From an uncultured Pelagibacteraceae bacterium (lineage in GTDB: Bacteria > Pseudomonadota > Alphaproteobacteria > Pelagibacterales > Pelagibacteraceae): a stretch of DNA of 35,145 nucleotides. Of this stretch, positions 7,912-17,438 are shown piece after piece. The notes beneath the pieces are model-generated. The model was not told where the DNA came from. It was given only the letters and a program-made list of their open reading frames with translations, and searched no databases. The stretch is taken from NCBI GenBank assembly GCA_902582605.1, contig CACHSP010000007.1:1-35145 (forward strand). Reading direction: 5' to 3'. Each line of letters begins with the position of its first letter. The stretch's first letter is position 1. Position numbers and translations under genes: made by a program.

Positions 7912-9782
7912 TAAGCTATATGCTTAATAGACTTTCTTTTAACGTGTGACAACAAAATATATACTGCAGCTGGGGTAATTCCATCTATTCGTAGAGCTTG
8001 ACCCATAGTTTTTGGTCTTATTTCTTTGAATTTAGCTTTTACCTCATTTGATAAACCCGAAAATTGATCATAATCAATATTTTCAGGAATAATTAGGTTC
8101 TCATCTCTTTTAAAAGCTATAATGTCTGCATTTTGTTTTTTTAAATAGCCTTTGTAATGAGAATTAATTTCTATTTGTTCATCAATTTCGAGCCCAAAAT
8201 CCTTAATTTCAGGCCAAATCTCACGCATTTTACTCATATTAGCACCTTTTTGAGCTAAAATTTCATCTGCTGAACGTAAAATACCATCCTTTGCAATTTT
8301 AATACCATGTTTTTCTGCTTTCGTTGGAGATATGCTTAAACTGGACATTTGAAGAGATATTTCACCCATCTTAGCAAATTTATCCTCAAATTTTAACTTT
8401 CTATCACTAGATACTAAACCAATTTTAATACCTCTGTTCGTAAGTCTCAAATCGGCATTATCTGCTCTTAAGCTCAGCCTGTATTCTGCTCTTGAAGTAA
8501 ACATTCTATAGGGCTCTGCTACACCTTTGGTAACCAAATCATCTATCATCACTCCAATATAAGCATCTGACCTATCTAGGACGAATGGCTCTTTATTCAT
8601 ATATGACAAAGCTGCGTTCACACCAGCTACTAATCCTTGAGCAGCAGCCTCTTCATATCCAGTAGTACCGTTTATCTGACCAGCCAAATACAAGTTCTTA
8701 ATTTTTTTTGTCTCAAGAGTTAGATAGAGCTCCCTAGGGTCCACATAGTCATATTCTATGGCATATCCTGGCCTAATTATTTTTACATTCTCTAAACCAT
8801 TGATATTATTGAGTATTTCAGCCTGTACTACCTCAGGTAGTGAATTTGAAATTCCATTTGGGTAAATTGTATGATCGTTTAACCCTTCAGGCTCTAAAAA
8901 TATTTGATGTCTCGTCTTTTCAGCAAACTTAACTATTTTATCTTCTATTGATGGACAATACCTTGGACCTACTCCTTTAATACTACCAGAGTACATTGCA
9001 CTTCTAGATAAATTCTTCTCAATTATCTTATGCACCTTTTTGTTGGTGTAAGTCATTGAACAAGTCACTTGTTTGTTGGTTGCTAATTTTGTTAAGAACG
9101 AAAAAAAATAGGGATTTTCATCAGCTGCTTGTTTTTCTAAATTTGTGAAGTTTATTGTCCTTGCATCTAGTCTTGGAGGAGTACCTGTTTTTAATCGCCC
9201 TATTTTAAATTTATATTTTTCTAATTGTTCGCTCAAACCTGTACTAGGTTTTTCATTGTATCTTCCCGCAGGCGTACGCTCATCACCTATATGTATCAAT
9301 CCATTTAAAAAAGTACCAGTTGTGAGTATTATTTTATTACAATTAACCTTTTTACCTTTTAACGTTAAAAAGCCATTTATTGTATTATTATAAAAAATAA
9401 ATTTAATTACAGGATCTGAAAAAATACTTAAATTACAATAGTTTACAAGTTTTTCTTGCATAAATTGCTTATATAGTGACCTATCAGATTGAGTTCGTGG
9501 ACCTCGCACAGCTGGTCCTCTGCTCCTATTTAGTAACCTAAATTGTATTCCTGATTTGTCCGCAACTTCTCCCATGACACCATCTAATGCATCTATTTCT
9601 CTGACTAAATGACCTTTACCCAAGCCACCAATTGCAGGATTACATGACATCTCACCAATTGTATTTTTATCATGAGTAAATAGGGCAGTATTTACACCTA
9701 GACGCGCTGAAGCAGCTGCTGCTTCACAACCAGCATGACCTCCTCCTATTACAACGACATCAAATGAAAATTCATTTTTCAT
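7911..9782 (-). CDS. mnmG: tRNA U34 carboxymethylaminomethyl modification enzyme MnmG (GidA)
   Basis: This FAD-dependent enzyme, with MnmE, builds the 5-carboxymethylaminomethyl group on U34 of certain tRNAs. The 623-residue protein has the Rossmann motif [11 protein letters not shown] (12-22), followed by [17 protein letters not shown] (46-62) with the functional Cys47, and a second conserved Cys in [13 protein letters not shown]. '[17 protein letters not shown]' and the C-terminal helical domain that binds MnmE are also present. The gene lies between mnmE and rsmG, the standard order. Confidence 0.98.
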   Translation of the reverse strand: MKNEFSFDVVVIGGGHAGCEAAAASARLGVNTALFTHDKNTIGEMSCNPAIGGLGKGHLVREIDALDGVMGEVADKSGIQFRLLNRSRGPAVRGPRTQSDRSLYKQFMQEKLVNYCNLSIFSDPVIKFIFYNNTINGFLTLKGKKVNCNKIILTTGTFLNGLIHIGDERTPAGRYNEKPSTGLSEQLEKYKFKIGRLKTGTPPRLDARTINFTNLEKQAADENPYFFSFLTKLATNKQVTCSMTYTNKKVHKIIEKNLSRSAMYSGSIKGVGPRYCPSIEDKIVKFAEKTRHQIFLEPEGLNDHTIYPNGISNSLPEVVQAEILNNINGLENVKIIRPGYAIEYDYVDPRELYLTLETKKIKNLYLAGQINGTTGYEEAAAQGLVAGVNAALSYMNKEPFVLDRSDAYIGVMIDDLVTKGVAEPYRMFTSRAEYRLSLRADNADLRLTNRGIKIGLVSSDRKLKFEDKFAKMGEISLQMSSLSISPTKAEKHGIKIAKDGILRSADEILAQKGANMSKMREIWPEIKDFGLEIDEQIEINSHYKGYLKKQNADIIAFKRDENLIIPENIDYDQFSGLSNEVKAKFKEIRPKTMGQALRIDGITPAAVYILLSHVKRKSIKHIA

Positions 9783-9821
9783 GATGTAAATTTATATTTG
9801 AAAAAAAATTTTACAAGACTC

Positions 9822-11153
9822 TTATTTTCCAATGCAAAAATCGTTGAAAATACTACCTAATATTTCCTCTACATCTACTTTTCCAACAATCATTCCTAAA
9901 TGTCTTGTGGCCAACCTCAAATCCTCAGCTCCTTTATCAAAATCTTTTTTTTCATTTTTTTCTATGAAATTTCTTAAGTTGTCTGAACACTGAACTAAAT
10001 GTTGTCTATGTCTTTCTCTAGTAATTAGTATATCTTCATTTACAATAAATTTTGTCTTTAATTTATTTTTGATTTTTAAAATTAATTTATCTAAATTAAG
10101 ATTTTCCTTTAGTGAAATTAAAACATGATCTAACTTTTTTACCTTAGGGTCTAATTCACCATTTATAAGATCTGACTTATTTACAACTAAAATTGCATTA
10201 TCTTTTAATAAGTCATTCAAAAATCCGCTTAAATCAACACTTTTTGCATCTACTACCACTAATTTTAAATCAGCGTTTTCTGCTCTATCTAGCGATAGTT
10301 TTATGCCTTTTTTCTCTATTTCATCTTTAGAGTTTCTGATTCCTGCTGTATCTGAAATTATAACTGGGTAGCCATCAATATTTAAATGTACTTCAATTAC
10401 ATCTCTAGTTGTTCCTGCGATTTCGGAAACTATAGCTACATCTCTATTCGATAAATTATTTAATAATGAAGATTTACCAGCATTTGTTGGACCAACAATA
10501 GCTATTTTAAAACCTTCACGGATAATCTCACCTACTTTTTGGTCATTTAAAATCTTTTTAATTTGATTTAAAACACCAGTCGAGACTTTTTTAATTTGTT
10601 GAATATTTTCATCTGGTAAATCCTCTTCAGGAAAATCTATTTTTGCTTCAACAAAAGATAAAATCTTTAGTAACTTTTCTCTTAAATTATCAAATTTTTC
10701 AGCTGAATTTCCCTTCATAATTTTCACAGCTTGTAATCTTTGTATTTCAGTTTCAGCAGAAATTAAATCGGCTACGCCCTCAGCTTTTAGCAAATTAATT
10801 TTACCATTTTGAAAAGCTATCTTTGTAAATTCTCCTGGCTCAGCTAATCTAAAGTTTTCCATTTTAGACAATTCGTTTTGTAATGCTAAAACAATCGCTT
10901 TCCCCCCATGAACATGGAACTCAGCCATATCCTCACCTGTGTAGCTCTCAGGACCAGGAAACCAGATAATAATACCTTCATCAATCAACTCAGAAGTGTT
11001 GATATTATTTATTTTTCGAAGAGTAGCTATTCTAGGAGTAGGTAAATCTTTTTTGGTGAGCAATTTAATTGCTTTTGATGCCTCCGGACCAGAAATTCTT
11101 ACAATTGCTACACCAGATACACCCGGACCAGTAGATAAAGCATAAATAGTCAT
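9822..11153 (-). CDS. mnmE: tRNA modification GTPase MnmE (TrmE)
   Basis: MnmE is the GTPase partner of MnmG. The 443-residue protein has the N-terminal formyl-folate-binding domain (start TIYALSTGPG) and a G domain inserted in a helical domain. G1 is GPTNAGKSSLLN (near 218-229), G2 contains TTRD, G3 is DTAGIR (near 267), and G4 is NKSD (near 323). It ends with the catalytic C-terminal CIGK. The gap to the downstream mnmG start is 39 bp. Confidence 0.98.
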   Translation of the reverse strand: MTIYALSTGPGVSGVAIVRISGPEASKAIKLLTKKDLPTPRIATLRKINNINTSELIDEGIIIWFPGPESYTGEDMAEFHVHGGKAIVLALQNELSKMENFRLAEPGEFTKIAFQNGKINLLKAEGVADLISAETEIQRLQAVKIMKGNSAEKFDNLREKLLKILSFVEAKIDFPEEDLPDENIQQIKKVSTGVLNQIKKILNDQKVGEIIREGFKIAIVGPTNAGKSSLLNNLSNRDVAIVSEIAGTTRDVIEVHLNIDGYPVIISDTAGIRNSKDEIEKKGIKLSLDRAENADLKLVVVDAKSVDLSGFLNDLLKDNAILVVNKSDLINGELDPKVKKLDHVLISLKENLNLDKLILKIKNKLKTKFIVNEDILITRERHRQHLVQCSDNLRNFIEKNEKKDFDKGAEDLRLATRHLGMIVGKVDVEEILGSIFNDFCIGK

Positions 11154-11195
11154 TCAAATATTATAACTTCAATTATGTGGTATTGGTAAATTAAA

Positions 11196-12464
11196 TTATG
11201 CTGGTTTGTTCATTGAATTAAAAAACTCAGCATTGTTTTTTGTATCTTTAAGTTTTGAATTGATAAACTCAATGGCGTCCATGGTTCCCATTGGTGCAAT
11301 TATTCTTCTCAAAACATTCATCTTCTGTAAATCATTTTTATCAAATAATAATTCTTCTCTTCTTGTGCCTGATTTCGTTATATCAATAGCTGGATAGATT
11401 CTTTTATCCGCAATTTTTCTATCAAGAACTGTCTCACTGTTACCAGTTCCTTTAAATTCTTCAAAAATTACTTCATCCATCCTACTTCCAGTGTCTATTA
11501 ATGCTGTAGAAATAATTGTTAACGATCCACCTTCCTCTATATTTCTCGCTGCACCAAAAAACCTCTTGGGTCTTTGAAGAGCATTTGCATCAACACCACC
11601 TGTTAAAACTTTACCAGAACTTGGTATTACTGCATTATAAGCTCTTCCTAGTCTCGTAATTGAGTCTAATAATATAACAACATCCTTTTTGTGCTCTGTT
11701 AGCCTTTTAGCTTTTTCTATTACCATCTCAGCAACAGCTACGTGACGTTGTGCTGGTTCATCGAAAGTTGAACTAATTACTTCACCTTTTACAGTTCTCT
11801 GCATGTCAGTTACTTCCTCAGGTCTCTCGTCAATTAACAAAACAATTAGATAACATTCTGGATAATTTTTTGCTATTGAGTTTGCTATACTCTGTAAAAT
11901 CATAGTTTTACCAGCCTTTGGGGGTGAGATAATAATTGATCTTTGACCTTTTCCGATGGGACTTACAAGATCTATAAGTCTTGGAGTTAAATCTTGCTTT
12001 TTGTCAGGTTTTACTTGCTCCACCTCCATAACAAGTTGTTTATCAGGATAAAGGGGTGTCAAGTTATCAAAAGCTATTTTATGTCTGGATTTATCAGGTT
12101 CTTCGAAATTGATTTTACTTACTTGTAGTAATGCAAAATATCTTTCTCCCTCTTTTGGAGCTCTAACTGGACCTTCCACAGTATCACCAGTTCTTAAACC
12201 AAATTTTCTAATCTGACTTGGGCTTACATAAATATCATCTGGACCCGGTAAATAATTTGACTCCATAGCTCTCAGAAAACCAAAGCCATCTTGAAGTAGT
12301 TGTAATACACCTGCGCCAGTGATCTCCTCTTTTTCTGCTACTTTTTTTAAAATTGCAAAAAGTATCTCTTGCTTTCTTAAGGTACTTGCATTCTCAATAC
12401 CAAGCTCTTCTGCTTGGGTTATTAGCTGTTCTGATGATTTAAGTTTTAATTCTTGTATATTCAT
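11196..12464 (-). CDS. rho: Transcription termination factor Rho
   Basis: Rho is a hexameric RNA-dependent ATPase that ends transcription at sites without intrinsic terminators. The 422-residue protein has a Rho-N domain, the RNA-binding OB fold with GFGFLR (60-65), and Walker A PPKAGKT (181-187). Further motifs are [26 protein letters not shown] and the R-loop region GTGNSE. Length and motifs are complete. A 20-bp palindrome lies 7-26 nt upstream of its ATG. With so little space between convergent genes here, Rho may do much of the termination in this genome (inference). Confidence 0.98.
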   Translation of the reverse strand: MNIQELKLKSSEQLITQAEELGIENASTLRKQEILFAILKKVAEKEEITGAGVLQLLQDGFGFLRAMESNYLPGPDDIYVSPSQIRKFGLRTGDTVEGPVRAPKEGERYFALLQVSKINFEEPDKSRHKIAFDNLTPLYPDKQLVMEVEQVKPDKKQDLTPRLIDLVSPIGKGQRSIIISPPKAGKTMILQSIANSIAKNYPECYLIVLLIDERPEEVTDMQRTVKGEVISSTFDEPAQRHVAVAEMVIEKAKRLTEHKKDVVILLDSITRLGRAYNAVIPSSGKVLTGGVDANALQRPKRFFGAARNIEEGGSLTIISTALIDTGSRMDEVIFEEFKGTGNSETVLDRKIADKRIYPAIDITKSGTRREELLFDKNDLQKMNVLRRIIAPMGTMDAIEFINSKLKDTKNNAEFFNSMNKPA

Positions 12465-12470
12465 GAGTAG

Positions 12471-12490
12471 ATTATTAAGGACTTAATAAT
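12471..12490. repeat. 20-bp palindrome just upstream of rho
   Basis: The arms ATTATTAAG (12471-12479) and CTTAATAAT (12482-12490) are perfect inverted repeats around GA, 7-26 nt upstream of the rho ATG. It could be a leader hairpin over the ribosome-binding region or an operator. The ATTATTAA core also occurs in the porin-leader palindrome. Confidence 0.5.
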
Positions 12491-12526
12491 GATCTTAATA
12501 TATATTCTAATTTAAATTATTCAACC

Positions 12527-12961
12527 CTAGATAGGCTTAAAAATCACAACAAATACGATCAAAATAAGCAATAAAGTTGGTATTTCATTAATGTATCGAT
12601 AATATTTATGAGAATGTTTATTCATATCTAACTTGAATTGTCCAAGAATTCTTCCAAGATAAAAATGGTACAGAGTTAAAATAACCACAAAAACTAATTT
12701 TAAAATCATCCATTTTTGACCTAATTGTCCAAAGCCTATTTCATGAATTAGTATTAACCCAAATATCCAAGATAATGTCATAGCAGGAGTCATAATGTAA
12801 AAAAAAAGTTTTTTTTCCATAACTTTAAATACTTCTGAAACTAATGGTTTGTCATTATTTTGAGAATGATAAACAAAGATTCTTGGAAGATACAAAAGAC
12901 CAGCCATCCAAGAAATTACTGCTATCAAGTGGAGAGATTTAAACAATAAATAAGTGTTCAT
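12527..12961 (-). CDS. hemJ: Protoporphyrinogen IX oxidase HemJ
   Basis: This 144-residue membrane protein has about four hydrophobic segments. The family-typical start is YLLFKSLHLIAVISWMAGLL, with a conserved His (residue 11) and the YLPRIFVYH segment in the first helix pair. HemJ (UPF0093) oxidises protoporphyrinogen IX to protoporphyrin IX in bacteria that lack HemG and HemY. Its place 3 bp after hemH, in a cluster with hemE, supports this step of haem synthesis. Confidence 0.9.
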   Translation of the reverse strand: MNTYLLFKSLHLIAVISWMAGLLYLPRIFVYHSQNNDKPLVSEVFKVMEKKLFFYIMTPAMTLSWIFGLILIHEIGFGQLGQKWMILKLVFVVILTLYHFYLGRILGQFKLDMNKHSHKYYRYINEIPTLLLILIVFVVIFKPI

Positions 12962-12964
12962 TTA

Positions 12965-13963
12965 TTACAGACTTTTTTGAATTAAATTTTTTAATAAATC
13001 AATATGATCATCATTATCATTTAAGCATGGTACCATGTCAAAATTTTCACCACCAGACTCTAAAAAACTTTCTTTTCCTTGAATAAGAATTTCCTCTAAA
13101 GTCTCAACACAATCCGAAGAAAAACCGGGACATATTGCAAGGATATTTTTTTTACCTTCTTTTGGTAATTTCTCTAAAGTTTTATCTGTATAAGGCTCTA
13201 GCCATTTTTGAGGACCAAATCTTGATTGAAATGTTGTTTTTATTTCAATTGAACTAAATTTTTCTGAAATAAGTCTTGTCGTCTTTTGACAATAACAATG
13301 ATATGGGTCTCCTTTATCAAAATATTTTTGGGGTATACCATGATAAGAAGCCAATATTAAATCTGGCTTCCAATTTATCTCTTTAACTTTTTTGTTTATT
13401 GAGTTCACTAGTGCATCAATATACAAAGGATGTGACTCATAGTGTGGTATTATTTTTATAGATGGCTGCCACCTCATTTTCATAAGTGATCTATATACTT
13501 CATCACAAACAGTTGCGGTTGTTGAGGCAGCATATTGAGGATAGAGAGGAAGTATAACTAAGTTTTCGCAACCTTTCTGATGTAAATCTTTTATTTTACC
13601 TTTAATACTTGGATTTCCATACCTCATGGCATAATCAACAATTATATTTTTCTCTGAAATTGAGCTTGATAACTTTTTGGCTTGCTGGCGTGTATAATAG
13701 AGAAGAGGTGAGATATTTTCATCCCTCATCCAAATTTCTTTATAAGCTTTAGCAGTTTTAGATGGTCTTAAATTCAAAATAAAAACATTTAAAATAATTT
13801 GCCAAATAATTGGGTTAACTTCTATTACTCTTCTATCAGATAAAAATTCTTTTAAATATTTTCTAATATCGAACCAACTTGTTGAATCTGGAGTTCCCAA
13901 GTTTATTATTAAAACTCCTGTTTTGCCAAAATTAATAGGTGGATGATTTAATTCTTTTTTCAT
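12965..13963 (-). CDS. hemH: Ferrochelatase
   Basis: HemH inserts Fe2+ into protoporphyrin IX, the last step of haem synthesis. The 332-residue protein starts its core with GVLIINLGTPDS (16-27). The metal-site segment is SYHGIP with catalytic His208, then GDPYHCYCQKT (218-228). The C-terminal signature PGFSSDCVETLEE (279-291) holds the conserved Glu. The gene's ATG overlaps the hemE stop by one base, so hemE-hemH-hemJ read as an operon. Confidence 0.97.
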   Translation of the reverse strand: MKKELNHPPINFGKTGVLIINLGTPDSTSWFDIRKYLKEFLSDRRVIEVNPIIWQIILNVFILNLRPSKTAKAYKEIWMRDENISPLLYYTRQQAKKLSSSISEKNIIVDYAMRYGNPSIKGKIKDLHQKGCENLVILPLYPQYAASTTATVCDEVYRSLMKMRWQPSIKIIPHYESHPLYIDALVNSINKKVKEINWKPDLILASYHGIPQKYFDKGDPYHCYCQKTTRLISEKFSSIEIKTTFQSRFGPQKWLEPYTDKTLEKLPKEGKKNILAICPGFSSDCVETLEEILIQGKESFLESGGENFDMVPCLNDNDDHIDLLKNLIQKSL

Positions 13964-14964
13964 TAATAATTCTTTACTGTTTTAACTAAATAATCCATCA
14001 TATTTGGATCTGTTTCTGGCAAGACTCCATGGCCTAAATTAAATATATATGGATGGTCTTTAAAAATATCTAGATATTTTATTGTTTCTTTTTTAAGATT
14101 TTCTCTGTCAGTAAGTAGAATTTTGGGATGCATGCCACCTTGCACAGGAATATTGATTTCTTTTTCAATCTTTATTGGATCAACTTCATAATCTATACAG
14201 ATAGCGTCTGGTTTAATAATTTCACAATACTTCTTGTAATCCTTTATGCCTCGAGGAAAACAAATTACTGGAACGTCTAAAGATTTAGTAAATTCGACTA
14301 ATGAATAAGTTGGATTATAAATATAAAAATCAAGATCTTTATCTTCTAGTAATCCAGCCCAACTATCGAAAATTTGTATTATTTCTGCGCCATTATTGAT
14401 TTGGTTTTTAATATGAATTTTTAAAAATTTAACTATTATTTTTAAGGTTTGTTCAATTAAAAAGTGATTAATAAAAAAACTTTTCTCAAGTTTTATTTTT
14501 GGGGACTGTTTATTTAAAATATAAACTAACAATGTCCAGGGAGCACCAACAAAACCTATAGTAGACTTGTTTTCTGTTAATTCATTATTTTTAACCAGGT
14601 TAATAGCTTTATAAACAGGATCAACTCTATCAGTAAAATCATTTTCTGTAATTTTAGATAGCTGATCAATGTTCAAATCACCAAGAATGGGACCAATATT
14701 TTTTTTAAATTCTACATGTTGCTTTAATCCATATGGTAAAATTAATATATCGGAAAAGATTATGGCCGCGTCTAGATTAAACCTTTTAAGAGGTTGTAGT
14801 GTTATTTCAGCTGCTAAACTAGAATTTAAACATAATTTAATAAAATCAGTATTTTCTTTCCTTATCTTCCTAAATTCAGGTAAATACCTTCCAGCTTGTC
14901 TCATAATCCATACAGGATTTAAATCTGTTTTTTTATCTTTAATTACTTTTTCTATGTCAGACAT
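13963..14964 (-). CDS. hemE: Uroporphyrinogen decarboxylase
   Basis: HemE decarboxylates uroporphyrinogen III four times to coproporphyrinogen III. The 333-residue protein carries the N-terminal signature PVWIMRQAGRYLPE (17-30) with the substrate-binding Arg residues. IIFSDILILPYGL holds the catalytic Asp, and GFVGAPWTLL and the C-terminal FNLGHGVLPETDP are also present. It is the first gene left of the putative origin and is read away from it. Confidence 0.97.
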   Translation of the reverse strand: MSDIEKVIKDKKTDLNPVWIMRQAGRYLPEFRKIRKENTDFIKLCLNSSLAAEITLQPLKRFNLDAAIIFSDILILPYGLKQHVEFKKNIGPILGDLNIDQLSKITENDFTDRVDPVYKAINLVKNNELTENKSTIGFVGAPWTLLVYILNKQSPKIKLEKSFFINHFLIEQTLKIIVKFLKIHIKNQINNGAEIIQIFDSWAGLLEDKDLDFYIYNPTYSLVEFTKSLDVPVICFPRGIKDYKKYCEIIKPDAICIDYEVDPIKIEKEINIPVQGGMHPKILLTDRENLKKETIKYLDIFKDHPYIFNLGHGVLPETDPNMMDYLVKTVKNY

Positions 14965-15245
14965 ATTAATAATTAAATCTATTTAATTGTATTTGTAGTA
15001 TGAACTGTGAAATATGTGGATTAAATTTTATATACATTTTATAAACTAGTTATTAACATTTAAAGTTAAATTTTTTATATATATATAAGTAATATTGAAG
15101 CTTATTACCAATATTTCAATTTAATGAAAAACTTTATGCAGATGTTTAATAATGTTAATAAAAGCTATGTTTTACAACATAATTTTAAAATTTATAAAAC
15201 TAATTAACTTTGTTTAAATAAAAATAAACAATTAACACTTTATAC
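14965..15245. other. oriC: Putative chromosomal replication origin (oriC)
   Basis: This 281-bp, extremely AT-rich gap separates divergent hemE and ppsR. In Caulobacter crescentus and Rickettsia the origin lies at this junction (hemE next to RP001/DUF299, the ppsR family). DnaA-box-like 9-mers, each one mismatch from TTATNCACA, are: TGTGGATTA (15015-15023, minus), TTATATACA (15028-15036), TTATTAACA (15050-15058), TTATGCAGA (15134-15142) and TGTTAATAA (15153-15161, minus). A run of almost pure A/T near 15059-15094 could be the unwinding element. Small inverted repeats are GTAATA/TATTAC (15089-15108) and TTGTTTA/TAAACAA (15210-15231). There is no perfect DnaA box. The call rests mainly on synteny, nearby parS/parAB, and genes diverging from the gap. 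The gap must also hold the hemE and ppsR promoters. Confidence 0.65.
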
Positions 15246-16070
15246 ATGAGTAATACTTATCAAATTTACCTTATATCTGACTCCACGGGTGAAACTTTAG
15301 ATAGAATTTTTACTGCAATTAAAGCTCAGTTTAAAAATATAAATTACAAAATACACACTTATTCTTTTACAAGAACAGAAAATCAAATTTTAAAAATTTT
15401 ATCTAATGCCCAGGAAAATCAAAACTCTATAATTTTATATTCAATCGTAGATAGTAGCCTCGCAAAGCATCTTGCAAGAAATAGTGAAGAAAAAAAAATA
15501 CCCTGTTTTGGTGTTCTAGGAGATTTAATTTTAAGTTTTTCAAAATTACTTAATCAAAAAGCATCTCACCAACCCAGCGGTCAATATACACTCAATGATG
15601 AGTATTATAAAAGAATTGAAGCGATTCAATTTACAATGAACCATGATGATGGAAATTTAGTAAAAGATATAAAAAAATCAGATATTATCTTGTTGGGGGT
15701 TAGTAGGACCAGCAAAACACCAACCTCGATTTATTTGGCAAACAAAGGTTTCAAAATTTCTAATATTCCATTGGTAAATGAAAATTCTATTCCTGAAATT
15801 TTAAAAGAAAACCCTAACCTTGCTTGTATTGTTGGATTAAGTACAGAGCCAGAAAGATTGGTCGATATTAGGAAAAATCGAATGAATTCATTAAAAGAAT
15901 CTCAAAATAAATCTTACACAGACCTATCTAAGATCAAAAAAGAAGTTGAGGATGCTAAAAATACTTTTAAGAAATATAAATGGCCGACAATAGATGTAAC
16001 TAGAAAATCGGTCGAAGAAACTGCTGCTTCAATTATAAAAATATACGAAATATATAAAAATAATGTTTAA
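15246..16070 (+). CDS. ppsR: Pyruvate,phosphate dikinase / PEP synthase regulatory protein (DUF299)
   Basis: This bifunctional Ser/Thr kinase and phosphorylase switches pyruvate,phosphate dikinase (or PEP synthase) off by ADP-dependent phosphorylation and on by Pi-dependent dephosphorylation. The 274-residue protein begins YLISDSTGETL, a family hallmark, and carries the unusual P-loop GVSRTSKTP (151-159). Which partner it controls cannot be told from this window. It is the first gene to the right of the putative origin and overlaps maf by 8 bp. Confidence 0.93.
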   Translation: MSNTYQIYLISDSTGETLDRIFTAIKAQFKNINYKIHTYSFTRTENQILKILSNAQENQNSIILYSIVDSSLAKHLARNSEEKKIPCFGVLGDLILSFSKLLNQKASHQPSGQYTLNDEYYKRIEAIQFTMNHDDGNLVKDIKKSDIILLGVSRTSKTPTSIYLANKGFKISNIPLVNENSIPEILKENPNLACIVGLSTEPERLVDIRKNRMNSLKESQNKSYTDLSKIKKEVEDAKNTFKKYKWPTIDVTRKSVEETAASIIKIYEIYKNNV

Positions 16071-16647
16071 AATCATCCTTGCCTCGAAAAGCAAAGTAAG
16101 AAAGCAGATTTTAGATAAAAATAATATATTTACAGAGGTTCGAAATTCTAATTTAGATGAAGATGTTGTTAAAGAAAGCTTACTCAAAGAGAAAGCATCA
16201 CCAGAATTAATTTCAAAAAATTTAGCTGAATTAAAAGCAAACAAAGTTAGTCAAACAAACCAAGGTTTTCTAGTTATAGGTGCTGACAGCGTAATAGATT
16301 TAGGTGGTGAATTAATATCTAAACCTATTAACAGAGATCAAGCTTTAGAAATTTTAAAAAAACTTAATGGAAAAAAACATGATCTGATCAGTTCAGTTTG
16401 TATTTCTCAAAATGGTGCCATGGTTTGGAATTACACTGATAAAGCAACTTTAACAATGAAGCAACTTAGCTTAGATGAACTTAAAAGTTATTTGTCAAAA
16501 ATTACAGATGAGGCATTATATGCTTACAACGTTTATCAAATTGAAGGAGAGGGTAGAAAATTATTCTTAAACATAGAGGGAGATGAAGATACTATTATGG
16601 GCTTACCGATTAAAAAAATAAAACAATACTTAAGTAATTACAAATGA
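16063..16647 (+). CDS. maf: Maf-family nucleotide pyrophosphatase
   Basis: Maf proteins hydrolyse non-canonical or modified nucleoside triphosphates. The 194-residue protein opens with ILASKSKVRKQIL, where many homologues have SPRR, so only the second Arg of that pair remains. GADSVI (usually GADT) follows, then the Lys of SKP, the RDQALEILKKLNGKKH helix, and YQIEGEGRKLF with the GDEDTIMGLP end. Substrate preference cannot be assigned. It overlaps ppsR by 8 bp and aroE by 4 bp in the order usual for Alphaproteobacteria. Confidence 0.9.
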   Translation: MFKIILASKSKVRKQILDKNNIFTEVRNSNLDEDVVKESLLKEKASPELISKNLAELKANKVSQTNQGFLVIGADSVIDLGGELISKPINRDQALEILKKLNGKKHDLISSVCISQNGAMVWNYTDKATLTMKQLSLDELKSYLSKITDEALYAYNVYQIEGEGRKLFLNIEGDEDTIMGLPIKKIKQYLSNYK

Positions 16648-17438
16648 AAAAATATCTAGTAATAGGAAATCCAATTGATCATTCTTTGTCTCCCAAACTA
16701 CAAAACCATTGGTTGAAAGAAAATAATATTGACGCTACATATGACAAAATTAAACTCGAAGATCATGAAATTAAAAATTTCATTCAGGATATTAAGGAGC
16801 AAAAAATTGCTGGTTGTAATGTTACAGTCCCTTTCAAAAAAACGGTTATTCCCTTTTTAGATAAACTAAGCCCAGAGGCAGAACAAACCCAATCAGTAAA
16901 CACAATTACTTTTGATAATGGTAATTTAGTTGGACATAATACTGATATAGTTGGTTTTGGTACGGCAATTAAAAAGTTAAATTTTAGTATAGATGGCAAG
17001 AAAATTTTAATTTTGGGAGCTGGTGGTGTAGTCCCTTCAATAATTTTTGCTCTAAAAAATATGCATGTTCAAGAGATAACAATTAGTAACAGAAGTAGAG
17101 AGAAGGCAGAAAATTTGAGAATTTTATTTGAAAATCTTAAAATTTTAGAATGGGGAAATTTAAATGATTGTCATGTGATAATAAATGCTACGAGTCTTGG
17201 TTTAAATAACGAAACAATAAATTTAGATTTTTCAAGTTCAAGAAATGTTAAATTATTTTATGACGTAATTTATAATCCTAATGAAACGCCTTTTTTGCAA
17301 ATGGGAAAACAATTAGGATACATGACAGAAAATGGGAAAACCATGTTCGTTTACCAAGCTTTAGAGTCATTCAAATTATGGCACAAGATAGATCCAAAAG
17401 TTAATACTGATACATTTAAGCTTTTAGATAATGATTAG
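16644..17438 (+). CDS. aroE: Shikimate dehydrogenase
   Basis: AroE reduces 3-dehydroshikimate to shikimate with NADPH in the aromatic amino-acid pathway. The 264-residue protein has the shikimate-binding SLSP (14-17), NVTVPFKK (59-66) with catalytic Lys65, and GHNTD ending at catalytic Asp101. The NADP glycine loop GAGGVV (near 125-130) with NRSREKA, NATSLGL, and the C-terminal Gln of VYQALESF are also present. It overlaps maf (ATGA) and coaE (8 bp). Confidence 0.96.
   Translation: MKKYLVIGNPIDHSLSPKLQNHWLKENNIDATYDKIKLEDHEIKNFIQDIKEQKIAGCNVTVPFKKTVIPFLDKLSPEAEQTQSVNTITFDNGNLVGHNTDIVGFGTAIKKLNFSIDGKKILILGAGGVVPSIIFALKNMHVQEITISNRSREKAENLRILFENLKILEWGNLNDCHVIINATSLGLNNETINLDFSSSRNVKLFYDVIYNPNETPFLQMGKQLGYMTENGKTMFVYQALESFKLWHKIDPKVNTDTFKLLDND

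Noticed and set aside
15124..15207. 27-codon ORF (MKNFMQMFNN...) within the putative origin
   Set aside because: No Shine-Dalgarno, composition like the surrounding A/T-rich gap, and short enough to be chance.
14965..15245. CtrA boxes (TTAA-N7-TTAA) in the putative origin
   Set aside because: TTAA pairs occur at spacings of 6 and 9 but I found none at exactly 7; TTAA is frequent by chance in this composition.
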